DNA from: CAZOJJ01 sp964580105
GTDB lineage: Bacteria > Bacteroidota > Rhodothermia > Rhodothermales > Rubricoccaceae
Length of the DNA stretch: 25,138 nucleotides
Assembly (NCBI GenBank): GCA_964580105.1
Contig: CAZOJJ010000043.1
Location: 1 to 25,138, forward strand
Direction: 5' to 3'
The translations under genes and the position numbers were made by a program. The notes beneath the pieces are model-generated. The model did not search any database. It had not been told where the DNA came from and was given only the letters and a program-made list of their open reading frames with translations. Positions 1 to 6,888 of this stretch are shown here, in pieces (the first letter of the stretch is position 1; every line of letters starts with the position of its first letter).

Positions 1-54
1 GCTGCCCAGCAGCGCGCCGAGGCCGAGCATCCAGACCCATCGCGTACGCATCAT
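1..54 (-). CDS. N-terminus of an exported or membrane protein, cut by the window edge
   Basis: Two adjacent in-frame ATG codons (52-54 and 49-51 on the minus strand) open a frame reading MMRTRWVWMLGLGALLGS before the window ends. A basic start followed by a hydrophobic Leu/Gly/Ala run looks like the beginning of a signal peptide or a first membrane segment. It lies 17 bases downstream of the stop of the phosphatase gene on the same strand, so it may be co-transcribed with it. Only 18 codons are visible, so no family can be named and even coding status is an inference from position and the signal-like residues. Confidence 0.45.
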   Translation of the reverse strand, partial: MMRTRWVWMLGLGALLGS

Positions 55-71
55 GCACCCAACGTACGCAT

Positions 72-1775
72 TCACCCCGTTGCCTTGACCACCACCAGCG
101 TCACGTCGTCGAAGAGCGACGCGCCGGACACGAACGCGCGGAGATCGCTGCGGACGGCTGCGAGCAGCGCGGGGGCCGCCGCCTCGCGGTGCGCGGCGAG
201 CACGGCGTCGAGCCGCTCCTCGCCGTACTCCTCGTCGGTGGGGCTGTGCGCCTCGGTGACGCCGTCGGTGTAGAGGGCGAGGGCGTCGCCGGGCGCGAGC
301 GTGACCTCGCCCTCGTCGTAGCGCGCGTCGGTGAGCACGCCCAGCAGCAGGCCGCCCGCGTCGAGCGTCTCGATGGCGCCGTGGGCGCGGACGAGCCGCG
401 GCGGGTTGTGGCCCGCGTTGACGTAGCGGAACGTGCCCGTCGGCCCGTCCAGAATCCCCCAGCAGAACGTGATGAACGAAGCGGGGTCGGTGTTCTCGCA
501 GACGACGCGGTTGAGGCTGGCCGTCGCGGCGGCGAGGTCGGGCGCCTCGGGGTCCATCCGCTGGCGGAGGAGGTGGAGGCCGGCCTGCAGGTTCGCCATC
601 AGGAGCGAGGCCGGCGCGCCCTTGCCGGACACGTCGGCCACGGCCACGAGGAGGCGGCGGTCGTCGAGGCGGAGGAGGTCGTAGTAGTCGCCCGCGACGT
701 GGCGGCTGGCGAGGGCGAGGGCGGCCACCTCGGCGCCGGGGACCGTCGGGAGCTCGCCGCGCGGGAGCAGGCGTTCCTGGATGGAGCGTGCCAGGCGCAG
801 CTCCTCCTCCAGCCGCTCCTTCTCGATCCGCGCCTCCACCAGCGCCGCGTTCTCGATGGCCGTCAGCGCGAGGGCGCCGAGCGAGGTCAGGAACGACACG
901 TCGGCGGCGGTGTAGGGGCGGCCCGTGGCGCGGGGGCCGAGAAGGAGCGCGCCCCGCACGGCGTCCTGCATCCGGAGCGGGAGGGCGAGGGTGAAACCGT
1001 ACGCGCGGAGGAGGTCGGCGAGGGCGTGGGGCGGGGCGCTCCCGTCGTCGAGGCGGATGGGCACGTCGAGCGCGGCGAGGCGGTCGAGGGCAGGAGCATC
1101 GAGGTCGCGCCCGAGGCCGCGGCAGGCAGCCACCTCGAAGGGGGCGTCGCCGCCGGCCGCGCGGAGGAGGATGGCGTGGCGCTCGACGAGCAGCTGGCCC
1201 ATGAGCGTGAAGCCGAGCAGCTTGCACGCCGCGTCGCGGTCGAGCGCGGCGCCGAACGCCTGCGCCAGCTCGAAGAGCGTGTCGAGCTCCTGCACGCGCG
1301 CGCGGAGGTCGAGGTTGAGCGTGCGGAGCTGCGCCGCCACGCCCGCGTTGTGGAGCGCCGCCGCCGAGATGTTCACGAGCGACTGCGCGAAGGCCGTCTC
1401 CGAGGGGTCGAAGCCGCCGCCCGTCGCCTTCGCGCCGAGGCCGACGAGGCCGGTTACGCGCTGCTGGTGGCGGATGGGCAGGAGCAAAGCGATGCCGTGC
1501 TCGCGGAGCGCCGCCGGCACGGCGTCGCCCTCGGCCACCTCGGCGGGGGCTTCCAGCGTCAGCGCCTCGCCCTTCGCGACGCCCACCCGGCCCTTCGTCG
1601 CCGCCACACGGAAGGCGCCGTCGTCCTCGGCCAGCAGCACGACGCCGCGCCCGACGAGCAGGCGGCTCATCGCCACGAGGAGCAGGTTGCCCAGGATGAA
1701 GTCGAGGTCGGGCGAGGCGTTGAGCAGGGCGCTCGCCTCGGCCACGCTCGTGAGGTCGAATCGCGCGGTGGGCAC
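72..1775 (-). CDS. GAF-GAF-PP2C (SpoIIE/RsbU-type) serine phosphatase
   Basis: About 567 residues. Two GAF-like domains (roughly 7-150 and 165-315) are followed by a short coiled segment rich in Glu/Arg (about 310-340) and a PP2C SpoIIE domain to the C-terminus. The phosphatase metal-binding motifs are intact: GDYYD near 362, DVSGKG near 380, TDGVTEA near 504 and a final DDVTLVVV near 556. Enzymes of this class dephosphorylate anti-anti-sigma factors or similar partners in response to a ligand sensed by the GAF domains. No anti-sigma or STAS partner is visible here. No membrane segment is seen, so it is probably cytoplasmic. The frame stays open upstream into the phosphoesterase gene, but that part is a shadow. 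A GTG at 1775 just before the first GAF helix is chosen. A GTG at 1835, with GGAG 11 bases upstream contributed by the edge of the 15-bp repeat array, is a real alternative. Confidence 0.85.
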   Translation of the reverse strand: MPTARFDLTSVAEASALLNASPDLDFILGNLLLVAMSRLLVGRGVVLLAEDDGAFRVAATKGRVGVAKGEALTLEAPAEVAEGDAVPAALREHGIALLLPIRHQQRVTGLVGLGAKATGGGFDPSETAFAQSLVNISAAALHNAGVAAQLRTLNLDLRARVQELDTLFELAQAFGAALDRDAACKLLGFTLMGQLLVERHAILLRAAGGDAPFEVAACRGLGRDLDAPALDRLAALDVPIRLDDGSAPPHALADLLRAYGFTLALPLRMQDAVRGALLLGPRATGRPYTAADVSFLTSLGALALTAIENAALVEARIEKERLEEELRLARSIQERLLPRGELPTVPGAEVAALALASRHVAGDYYDLLRLDDRRLLVAVADVSGKGAPASLLMANLQAGLHLLRQRMDPEAPDLAAATASLNRVVCENTDPASFITFCWGILDGPTGTFRYVNAGHNPPRLVRAHGAIETLDAGGLLLGVLTDARYDEGEVTLAPGDALALYTDGVTEAHSPTDEEYGEERLDAVLAAHREAAAPALLAAVRSDLRAFVSGASLFDDVTLVVVKATG

Positions 1776-1850
1776 GGGGATCGGTGCAGGGTTCGGGGTG
1801 CAAGGTACCGTCTCCGCCCTCCCTGCCACCTGCACCGGGAACCGCGCTCC

Positions 1851-1920
1851 GTCTATCCGTCCTCCGTCTATCCGTCCTCCGTCTATCCGTCCTCCGTCTA
1901 TCCGTCCTCCGTCTATCCGT
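1851..1920. repeat. 15-bp tandem repeat, about 4.7 perfect copies
   Basis: The unit GTCTATCCGTCCTCC occurs at 1851, 1866, 1881 and 1896, followed by a 10-base partial copy at 1911-1920. All copies are identical. It fills the spacer between the phosphoesterase and phosphatase genes. On the minus strand each unit carries a TAG, and the phosphoesterase stop codon (1913-1915) lies inside the first copy read. Because the unit is 15 bp, copy-number change would alter spacer length but not that protein. On the minus strand each unit also contains GGAGG. Confidence 0.97.
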
Positions 1921-2404
1921 CGAGGTGGACGACCTCGGCCTGCCGCGCGGCGCCGTCCTCGACGTGGAGGCGGACGCACGTCTTGACGCGGTGGAACCCC
2001 TGCCGCCCGGCCGCGCCGGGGTTGACGTAGAGCATCCCGCCCAGCCTCGCCACCCGCTCGATGCGGAGGATGTGGCTGTGGCCGCACACGAACACGTCCG
2101 GCCGCTCCGCCTTCAGCATCGGCCCGACGCCCTTCGCCCAGCGCGTCGGGTGCCCGCCGATGTGGGTCACGACGAACCGGAGGCCCCCGGCCTTGAACCG
2201 CGCCGTCTCGGGGAGCCGCCCCCGCACCGGCGGCCCGTCCACGTTGCCGTAGACGCCGACCGTCGGGGCGATGGCCTCCAGCCTGTCCAGCACCTCCTCC
2301 GGCCCCACGTCGCCCGCGTGGACGATCAGGTCCGCCTCGGCGAACGCGTCGGCGAGGCCGGGGTGGACGTAGCCGTGGGTGTCCGAAACGAGACCGATGA
2401 GCAT
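1913..2404 (-). CDS. YfcE/MJ0936-family metallophosphoesterase
   Basis: 163 residues, normal for the compact phosphodiesterase family typified by YfcE and MJ0936. The calcineurin-like metal motifs appear in order: SDTHG (7-11), HAGDVG (about 29-34), GNVD (about 53-56), THIGG (about 80) and CGHSH (about 107-111), with NPGA after them. These ligate two metals, and family members hydrolyse phosphodiesters; the physiological substrate is unknown. The start is the ATG at 2404, directly giving MLIGLVSDTHG. It is followed by the repeat array and the phosphatase gene on the same strand, and preceded by a 73-base gap containing a hairpin. Co-transcription with the phosphatase is possible but unproven. 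Confidence 0.92.
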   Translation of the reverse strand: MLIGLVSDTHGYVHPGLADAFAEADLIVHAGDVGPEEVLDRLEAIAPTVGVYGNVDGPPVRGRLPETARFKAGGLRFVVTHIGGHPTRWAKGVGPMLKAERPDVFVCGHSHILRIERVARLGGMLYVNPGAAGRQGFHRVKTCVRLHVEDGAARQAEVVHLDG

Positions 2405-2422
2405 GGCGGATGGAGGATGGCA

Positions 2423-2479
2423 GATGGAGGATGGGCGATGGCCACCCCTTCATCCATCTGCCATCGCCCATCTGCCATC
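2423..2479 (-). terminator. Imperfect inverted repeat between the barrel protein and phosphoesterase genes
   Basis: The arms GATGGAGGATGGGCGATGG (2423-2441) and CCATCGCCCATCTGCCATC (2461-2479) pair over 19 positions with two mismatches around a 19-base loop. The arms are built from repeated GATGG words. It starts at the stop codon of the upstream gene (2478-2480). There is no clear T tract, so a terminator, a processing site or a regulatory stem are all possible. Confidence 0.4.
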
Positions 2480-3395
2480 AGCGAAGCGTCACGCGGAGGC
2501 CGAAGCGGGTGCGGTCGGGGCGGGGGCCGTGACGGACCGGCTCGCCGCGCACGTCGGCCCAGGTGATGAGCGGGACGGCCACGTAGGGGGCGAGCTGGTA
2601 GCTCGGGCGGCTGAACTCCAGGCTGCCCCGGAACCAGCCCATGCCGCTGCGGATGCGCTCCTCCTGCTCCTCCCCATCTGCGAGGAGCGTCTGGGCTGCG
2701 CGCAGCAGGCGGTAGTCGCCCGCCTCGGCGATGAGCGCGAGGGAGATGCGGCTGCCGGCCGGGTCGAAGAGCGCGCTGTACCCCCAGGTGGCGTGCAACT
2801 CCTTGCCGAGGACGCGGACGCGGTCGGGGTCGGCGAGGAGGTCGAGGCCGGCCGTCTCGTCGAGCGCACGGGCGTCGTAGCCGGTGCGGACGCGGCGGAG
2901 GCCGATGGCAAAGTCGCTCGTGACGAACGGGGAGAGCGAGGCGGTCGAGAGGAAGGCGACGTCGGTCTGGCGGAAGCCGAGGCCGCCCTCGCTGGCCGGG
3001 TCCACCGCGATGCGGACGGCGTAGTCGGTCCCCTCGTTGTTCCAGTAGGGTTTGAGGACGACCCAGCTCAGCCCGACAGGCCCCTGCCCCACCCCGCCGC
3101 TGAGATCCACGACGGCCGAGAGGTCCACCCGGGGTAGCAGGGCGTAGTCGAGCTGCGCCGAAAGCGCGAGGGTGCCGGCGGCCGTGCCGCCCGGTTGGAG
3201 CAGGCTCGGCGCCCGGTAGCCCAGCTCGCCCGAGACCGCGAGGCCGCTGTAGAAGTCGCGCCGGGCGGACTCGTCCTGGTAGAACGGGTCGAGCGTCTGG
3301 AAGGCGCCCTGGGCGGCGACGGGACTCACGCCGAGCCCGACGGCCGCCAGCACGGCGGCGGCGAGGCGGGATGACCAGCGGGTCCGGGTCCTCAT
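2478..3395 (-). CDS. Predicted outer-membrane beta-barrel-like protein, family not recognised
   Basis: About 305 residues from the ATG at 3395. That start gives a clear signal peptide: basic MRTRTRW, a hydrophobic Ala/Leu/Val run, then cleavage near VAAQGAF at about 29-30. The in-frame extension to 3518 lies upstream of this signal and is rejected. The mature part alternates short hydrophobic and polar stretches (for example LALSAQLDYALLPRVDLSAVVDLSGG, broken here only to illustrate) with Gly and aromatic residues, as expected for transmembrane beta-strands, and ends in RTRFGLRVTLR. No enzymatic motif is seen. It is most likely an outer-membrane barrel of unknown function. It is flanked by unrelated co-directional genes with gaps of 73 and 103 bases, and I see no convincing promoter in the upstream gap. 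Confidence 0.75.
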   Translation of the reverse strand: MRTRTRWSSRLAAAVLAAVGLGVSPVAAQGAFQTLDPFYQDESARRDFYSGLAVSGELGYRAPSLLQPGGTAAGTLALSAQLDYALLPRVDLSAVVDLSGGVGQGPVGLSWVVLKPYWNNEGTDYAVRIAVDPASEGGLGFRQTDVAFLSTASLSPFVTSDFAIGLRRVRTGYDARALDETAGLDLLADPDRVRVLGKELHATWGYSALFDPAGSRISLALIAEAGDYRLLRAAQTLLADGEEQEERIRSGMGWFRGSLEFSRPSYQLAPYVAVPLITWADVRGEPVRHGPRPDRTRFGLRVTLR

Positions 3396-3498
3396 GGCGT
3401 AGGCGGTGGGTGGCCTCAGGCCTTCAATAAACGGCAGGCGCAGGCTCGGCACAAGCGCACACCCTCCGTACCGGGTTAGACCTGACCCGCCGCCGCGC

Positions 3499-4185
3499 TC
3501 AGAGTTCCAACGTCTCACCCGGCTTCATGACGCGCGCCTCGAAGCCGGCCTCGTCCATCGCGTCGGTGAAGCGGCTCACGTCCACCTCGATGTACGGGAA
3601 GGTGTCGTAGTGGACGGGCACGGTGAGGGCCGGACCGAGCATCTCGGCACAGCGCGCGGCCTCTTCCGGCCCCATCGTGAAGTCGTCGCCGATGGGGAGA
3701 AAGGCGAGGTCGATGTCGTAGTCCTCGCCGATCCAGTCCATCTCGGCAAAGGCGCAGGTGTCGCCGCTGACGTAGACGGTTCGGCCCTCGAGCTCCAGCA
3801 TGAAGCCGCCCGCGAGGCCGCCGTAGGTGCCGTCGGGGAAGGACGAGGAGTGGCGGGCGTAGGTGCGCGTGACGCGGCCCCACTCGAAGTCCCACTTCCC
3901 ACCGATGTTCATGGGGTGGACGTTCTCGTGGGCGTGCGCGCGCTGGGCGTAGGTGGTGATCTCGAAGTCGGCCACGAGGAGGGCGCCGGTCCGCCGGAGG
4001 AGGTCCGGGGCATCGCCCCAGTGGTCGCCGTGGGCGTGCGTCATCAGGATCACGTCCGGTTTCAGGTCGCCGGCCGCGACGACGCCCTCGGCGTGCTTGT
4101 TGCCGGTGATGAACGGGTCGAGGAGGAGCGTGGTCCCGTTCGTCTCGATCTGGAGGGCCGAGTGGCCGTAGTACGTGATGATCAT
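3499..4185 (-). CDS. UPF0173 (UlaG-like) metal-dependent hydrolase
   Basis: 228 residues, the usual length of the UPF0173 branch of the metallo-beta-lactamase fold. The metal motif THAHGDHWGD gives His50, His52, Asp54 and His55. Further ligands are suggested by ARHSSSF (about 110), SGDT (about 140) and VPVHYDTF near the C-terminus. The N-terminus MIITYYGHSALQIE is the typical opening strand, which supports the ATG at 4185 over the in-frame upstream ATG at 4212. Substrates of the family are mostly unassigned. It is cytoplasmic, with no signal peptide. It sits alone between the secreted LamG protein gene and the barrel protein gene on the same strand. Confidence 0.93.
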   Translation of the reverse strand: MIITYYGHSALQIETNGTTLLLDPFITGNKHAEGVVAAGDLKPDVILMTHAHGDHWGDAPDLLRRTGALLVADFEITTYAQRAHAHENVHPMNIGGKWDFEWGRVTRTYARHSSSFPDGTYGGLAGGFMLELEGRTVYVSGDTCAFAEMDWIGEDYDIDLAFLPIGDDFTMGPEEAARCAEMLGPALTVPVHYDTFPYIEVDVSRFTDAMDEAGFEARVMKPGETLEL

Positions 4186-4270
4186 GGCAGCGGGGCGATG
4201 GCGGATGAGCAAGGGCGGGAGTAGGACGCAGCGCCTCCGCTACGGCTCCCCTTCCCCGGCACCTCCGGGC

Positions 4271-5965
4271 TCAGCGCGTGAGCGTGAGCTTGAGCGTGGA
4301 CCGGGTCTCGGGCGTCTGGAGCTGCACGAAGTAGACGCCGCTGGGGAGGCTTCCTGCGTCGAAGCGGACGTCGTGGCGGCCCGCGCCGAGCGGCTGGTCC
4401 ACGAGCACGGCGACGCGGCTGCCCGAGACGTCCCACACCGAGAGCCGCACCGGCACGGCCTCGCGCAGCTCGAACGTGATCGTCGTGGCCGTCGTGAAGG
4501 GGTTGGGCGAGTTGCCGAGGAGGGCGGCAAGGGGCGCGCCGTCGGCCCCGAGGCCGAGCTTGAGCGCGCCGCTGAGGCGGTCGGGTGCGTCGGTGAAGCG
4601 CTGGCGGATGCGGTAGTAGAGGAGCGGACTCTCGGGCGGGGTGTCGGTGAAGGCGAAGCGCATGGTGCCGTCGGCCGCCTCGGCGATGCGGTCGCGGACG
4701 TGCAGGCGGCCGACCGCCTCGTAGCGTTCGCCGTCCAGGGAGCGCTCAACGGCGAACCCTTCGTTCTCGCGGTCCTTCGTCTCCCACGTCAGGCGGACGA
4801 CGGGGCCGTCCACGTCGGCCTGGAGCGCTTCGACGGGGTAGGAGAACGAGAGGTCGGAGGGGGCCGTGATCCGGTCGCGGACGGCCTCGCGGAGCAGCGA
4901 GCCCGGCACCGCCTCCTCGAAGCCGAGCCGCACCAGGCCCTCGAGGGGCTCGTCGAGCTGGCGCCGGAGCGTGTAGCGGACCTCGTCGGCGCTGCGGGCG
5001 CGGTCCCAGAGGCGGAGCTCGTCGAGCAAACCGGTGTAGGCGCGGCCGGATTCGCCCCGGTCCCCCACCCGGGCGCCGACCACCAGCGGCAGGTCGTTGC
5101 CGACCTCGTCGGTCCCCCCGAGGCGGAGAGAGTCGGCGGCGACGCCGTCGAGGAAGAGGCGGGCCCACCCCCGCCTGGGGTTCTGCACGACGGCCACGTG
5201 GTGCCAGCGGCCGTCGGCCACCGGGAGCGGCGTCCGCATGGCGAGGTGACGGCCGGGCTCGCCCCGGTAGACCACGAGGCGGCCCCGCACGTCGATGGTC
5301 CATTCGAGGGGGTAGGGCTGGCCCTCCTGGCCGTTCCAGGTGGAGAGGACGACCTCGTCGAGCGCCGTCGTGCGCAGCCACGCCTCGACGGTATAGGCGG
5401 AGCGGCCGCCCAGGCGCGGGAGCGCCCGGCGGTCCAAGACGAGCGGCTCACCGACGCGGCGGAACGCCTGCCCGCGCCCCGCTGCCACGTCCACCACGCG
5501 CGGCTCCCAGAGCGCACGCCAGCCGGTGACGAGCACGAGGCGCCCGTCGCCCCGGCGACCTACGGGCGTGAGGGGGATCGAGACCGAGCCGGTCGCTTCT
5601 CCGACCTCCACACCGAGGACGAAGCGCTGCGCGCCCCGGAGCGATTGCGCAGCCAGCGCGTGCACGCGCCGGGGCGACTGCGCGCTGCCGACGAGGCGGA
5701 GCGGCTCGGGCGCGCCGCCGGCCTCCCCGACGGCCACGGCCCGCACGAGCCGCCAGCCCTCCGGGAGGTCCACCGTGATCCCTTCAACGGGGCGGCTCCC
5801 GCTCCACGTCACGAACGCGTTGACGCGCGTCCCGGCCGCGACCCGGTCCGACGGGTACACCGTGCCCAGCTGGGCCTGGGCGGTGGACCCCAGCAGCGTG
5901 GCGACGCCGAGCGCAAGCAGGCCGAGGAGGCCCCGTACGGCACGCAGGGGTAGCGAACGGCGCAA
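4271..5965 (-). CDS. Secreted LamG-domain protein with T9SS-like C-terminal sorting domain
   Basis: 564 residues. A signal peptide covers residues 1-31 (basic start, Leu/Gly core, Ala-Gln-Ala end). A beta-rich region follows. Next is a concanavalin/LamG-like domain (about 165-335) with the characteristic YTVEAWLR strand, the WHHVAVVQNP motif, LFLDG and LLDELRLWDRA. An Ig/FnIII-like segment follows (about 375-465; LTWET...FAVERS, YYRIRQ). The C-terminal 80 residues match the Por secretion-tail pattern: NSPNPFTTATTITFEL, then LSVWDVSGSRVAVL, GVYFVQLQT and a final KLTLTR. In Bacteroidota this tail directs secretion by the type IX system and surface attachment. The cargo role is unknown, though LamG domains often bind carbohydrate. 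A TTG-N20-TATTTTCC promoter lies 64-94 bases upstream. Confidence 0.9.
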   Translation of the reverse strand: MRRSLPLRAVRGLLGLLALGVATLLGSTAQAQLGTVYPSDRVAAGTRVNAFVTWSGSRPVEGITVDLPEGWRLVRAVAVGEAGGAPEPLRLVGSAQSPRRVHALAAQSLRGAQRFVLGVEVGEATGSVSIPLTPVGRRGDGRLVLVTGWRALWEPRVVDVAAGRGQAFRRVGEPLVLDRRALPRLGGRSAYTVEAWLRTTALDEVVLSTWNGQEGQPYPLEWTIDVRGRLVVYRGEPGRHLAMRTPLPVADGRWHHVAVVQNPRRGWARLFLDGVAADSLRLGGTDEVGNDLPLVVGARVGDRGESGRAYTGLLDELRLWDRARSADEVRYTLRRQLDEPLEGLVRLGFEEAVPGSLLREAVRDRITAPSDLSFSYPVEALQADVDGPVVRLTWETKDRENEGFAVERSLDGERYEAVGRLHVRDRIAEAADGTMRFAFTDTPPESPLLYYRIRQRFTDAPDRLSGALKLGLGADGAPLAALLGNSPNPFTTATTITFELREAVPVRLSVWDVSGSRVAVLVDQPLGAGRHDVRFDAGSLPSGVYFVQLQTPETRSTLKLTLTR

Positions 5966-5989
5966 ACGAGGGGGAAGGGTGGTGATACG

Positions 5990-6027
5990 GCCGCCGTCTC
6001 GGCCCGGCTACGAGACCGGACGGCGGC
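5990..6027. repeat. GC-rich hairpin in the leader of the LamG protein gene
   Basis: GCCGCCGTC (5990-5998) pairs perfectly with GACGGCGGC (6019-6027), with a further TCG/CGA pairing inside. It lies 25 bases upstream of the ATG at 5965 and close to the expected transcription start of the adjacent promoter, so the transcript might begin within or next to the stem. There is no following T tract, so it is not a normal terminator. Confidence 0.5.
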
Positions 6028-6028
6028 A

Positions 6029-6059
6029 GGAAAATAGACGGCCCGGAGCGATGGGGCAA
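6029..6059 (-). promoter_or_regulatory. Bacteroidota-type promoter of the LamG protein gene
   Basis: On the minus strand TTG (6059-6057) is separated by exactly 20 bases from TATTTTCC (6036-6029). This agrees with the Bacteroidota sigma consensus of TTG, about 19-21 bases, then TAnnTTTG. The same geometry recurs at 18730-18760. The box overlaps the terminator hairpin of the upstream gene. Confidence 0.55.
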
Positions 6060-6070
6060 CTCGCTCCGGG
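6031..6070 (-). terminator. Rho-independent-like terminator after the Rad52-family gene
   Basis: Read on the minus strand, CCCGGAGCGA (6070-6061) and TCGCTCCGGG (6051-6042) form a perfect 10-bp stem around a 9-base loop. They are followed by CCGTC and TATTTT (6036-6031). It begins 20 bases after the stop codon of the upstream gene. The T run is short but the placement is right. Confidence 0.6.
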
Positions 6071-6089
6071 CTCCCCCTCCTCCGACTCG

Positions 6090-6731
6090 TCACCGCGACG
6101 GGCGGGTGCGCCGCTCCTGACCGTTCGCGGCCGGGCGCACGATGCGCGTCTCGCCCGCGCGCGGGGCCGGACTCGTCGGCCGCGCGGCCTCCGCCGGGGC
6201 AGACCGCGCCGACGCGGGAGCGGAGCGCGCGGGAGGCGCCTTCCGCTGGGTGCCCTCCGGCAGGAATTCGGCCGGCAGGAATTCCGGTGGAATCCGCGGC
6301 GTCTCGGCGAAGCGCCCACGCTCGTCGAGGCGGACCCACTGCTGCGGCAGCCGGTAGAGGTAGCGCCCGATGCCCCACTGCACGGCCGCCCGCTTCATGG
6401 CGCCCGAGAGGCCGCCCTTGACGGCCTCCACGTCGGTGTTCTCGGCACCGTCCCACTTCGTGATCCACTCCGAGACGGGTTGCCCGCCTCCGTCGTCGTG
6501 GGTCACGCGGATGGAGATGCCGCAGAGGACGCCGCCCTCGGGGGCCGGCTTGAACTCGTTGCGCCAGCCGTCGGGGCCGCAGACCTCGTCGAGGCGGTCC
6601 TGCACGGCACGGCTGGAGATGTAGGCCATCGCGAGGCCCTTGGCCTTGTCGCGCGTCGTGGCACCCGGCTTCCACTCGACGTCGTCGGGCGGGAAGGGGG
6701 CGGCGAGGAGGCGGAGATCGGGTCGGGTCAT
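6090..6731 (-). CDS. Rad52/Rad22-family single-strand annealing protein
   Basis: 213 residues from the ATG at 6731. The core (about 1-140) shows the Rad52-type pattern: W20KPG, a basic and aromatic helix ending AMAYISSRAVQDRLDEVCG, GWRNEF (56-60), CGISIRV, then EWITKWDGAENTDVEAVKGG and the signature KRAAVQWGIGRYLY (113-126). Such proteins anneal complementary single strands in recombination and repair, and are found in phages and some chromosomes. The tail (about 141-213) is Pro/Ala/Arg-rich, probably disordered, and ends in basic residues; it includes a duplicated PEFLPAEFLP motif. The in-frame extension upstream to 6938 has shadow-like composition and is not used. It is divergent from the radical SAM gene across 157 bases. 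No phage genes are visible nearby, so it looks like a resident chromosomal gene. Confidence 0.87.
   Translation of the reverse strand: MTRPDLRLLAAPFPPDDVEWKPGATTRDKAKGLAMAYISSRAVQDRLDEVCGPDGWRNEFKPAPEGGVLCGISIRVTHDDGGGQPVSEWITKWDGAENTDVEAVKGGLSGAMKRAAVQWGIGRYLYRLPQQWVRLDERGRFAETPRIPPEFLPAEFLPEGTQRKAPPARSAPASARSAPAEAARPTSPAPRAGETRIVRPAANGQERRTRPSR
6257..6283. repeat. 15-bp direct duplication inside the Rad52-family gene
   Basis: CCGGCAGGAATT occurs at 6257-6268 and again at 6272-6283, a period of 15 bp. On the minus strand it encodes two copies of the motif EFLPA/EFLPE in the disordered tail. Two copies only, in frame. Confidence 0.8.
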
Positions 6732-6888
6732 GGCTTCGTACACGTAGCTGGTTGGACGGGACAAGCTCGCACGCGCGGGCGACAGGGCCGTGTCACAGCA
6801 AACCCGCCGTCGCTCGCCCGTTTCTCCGCGCCGGGCGTGACCACCCGCTGTCAGCGAGGCGGCGTAGCCTGGGGCAGCCCCTCCTGCC

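Noticed and set aside
189..2030. Long plus-strand frame of about 613 residues
   Set aside because: It lies opposite the intact phosphatase gene and has the Glu/Arg/Val composition typical of GC-rich antisense frames, with no domain motif.
1776..2471. N-terminal extension of the phosphatase frame to about 799 residues
   Set aside because: The added part reads antisense-frame-like Arg/Pro/Gly sequence through the phosphoesterase gene and the 15-bp repeats (RIDGG); the real domains begin near 1775.
3396..3498. Coding extension of the barrel protein to 3518
   Set aside because: It would place 41 residues before a clear signal peptide.
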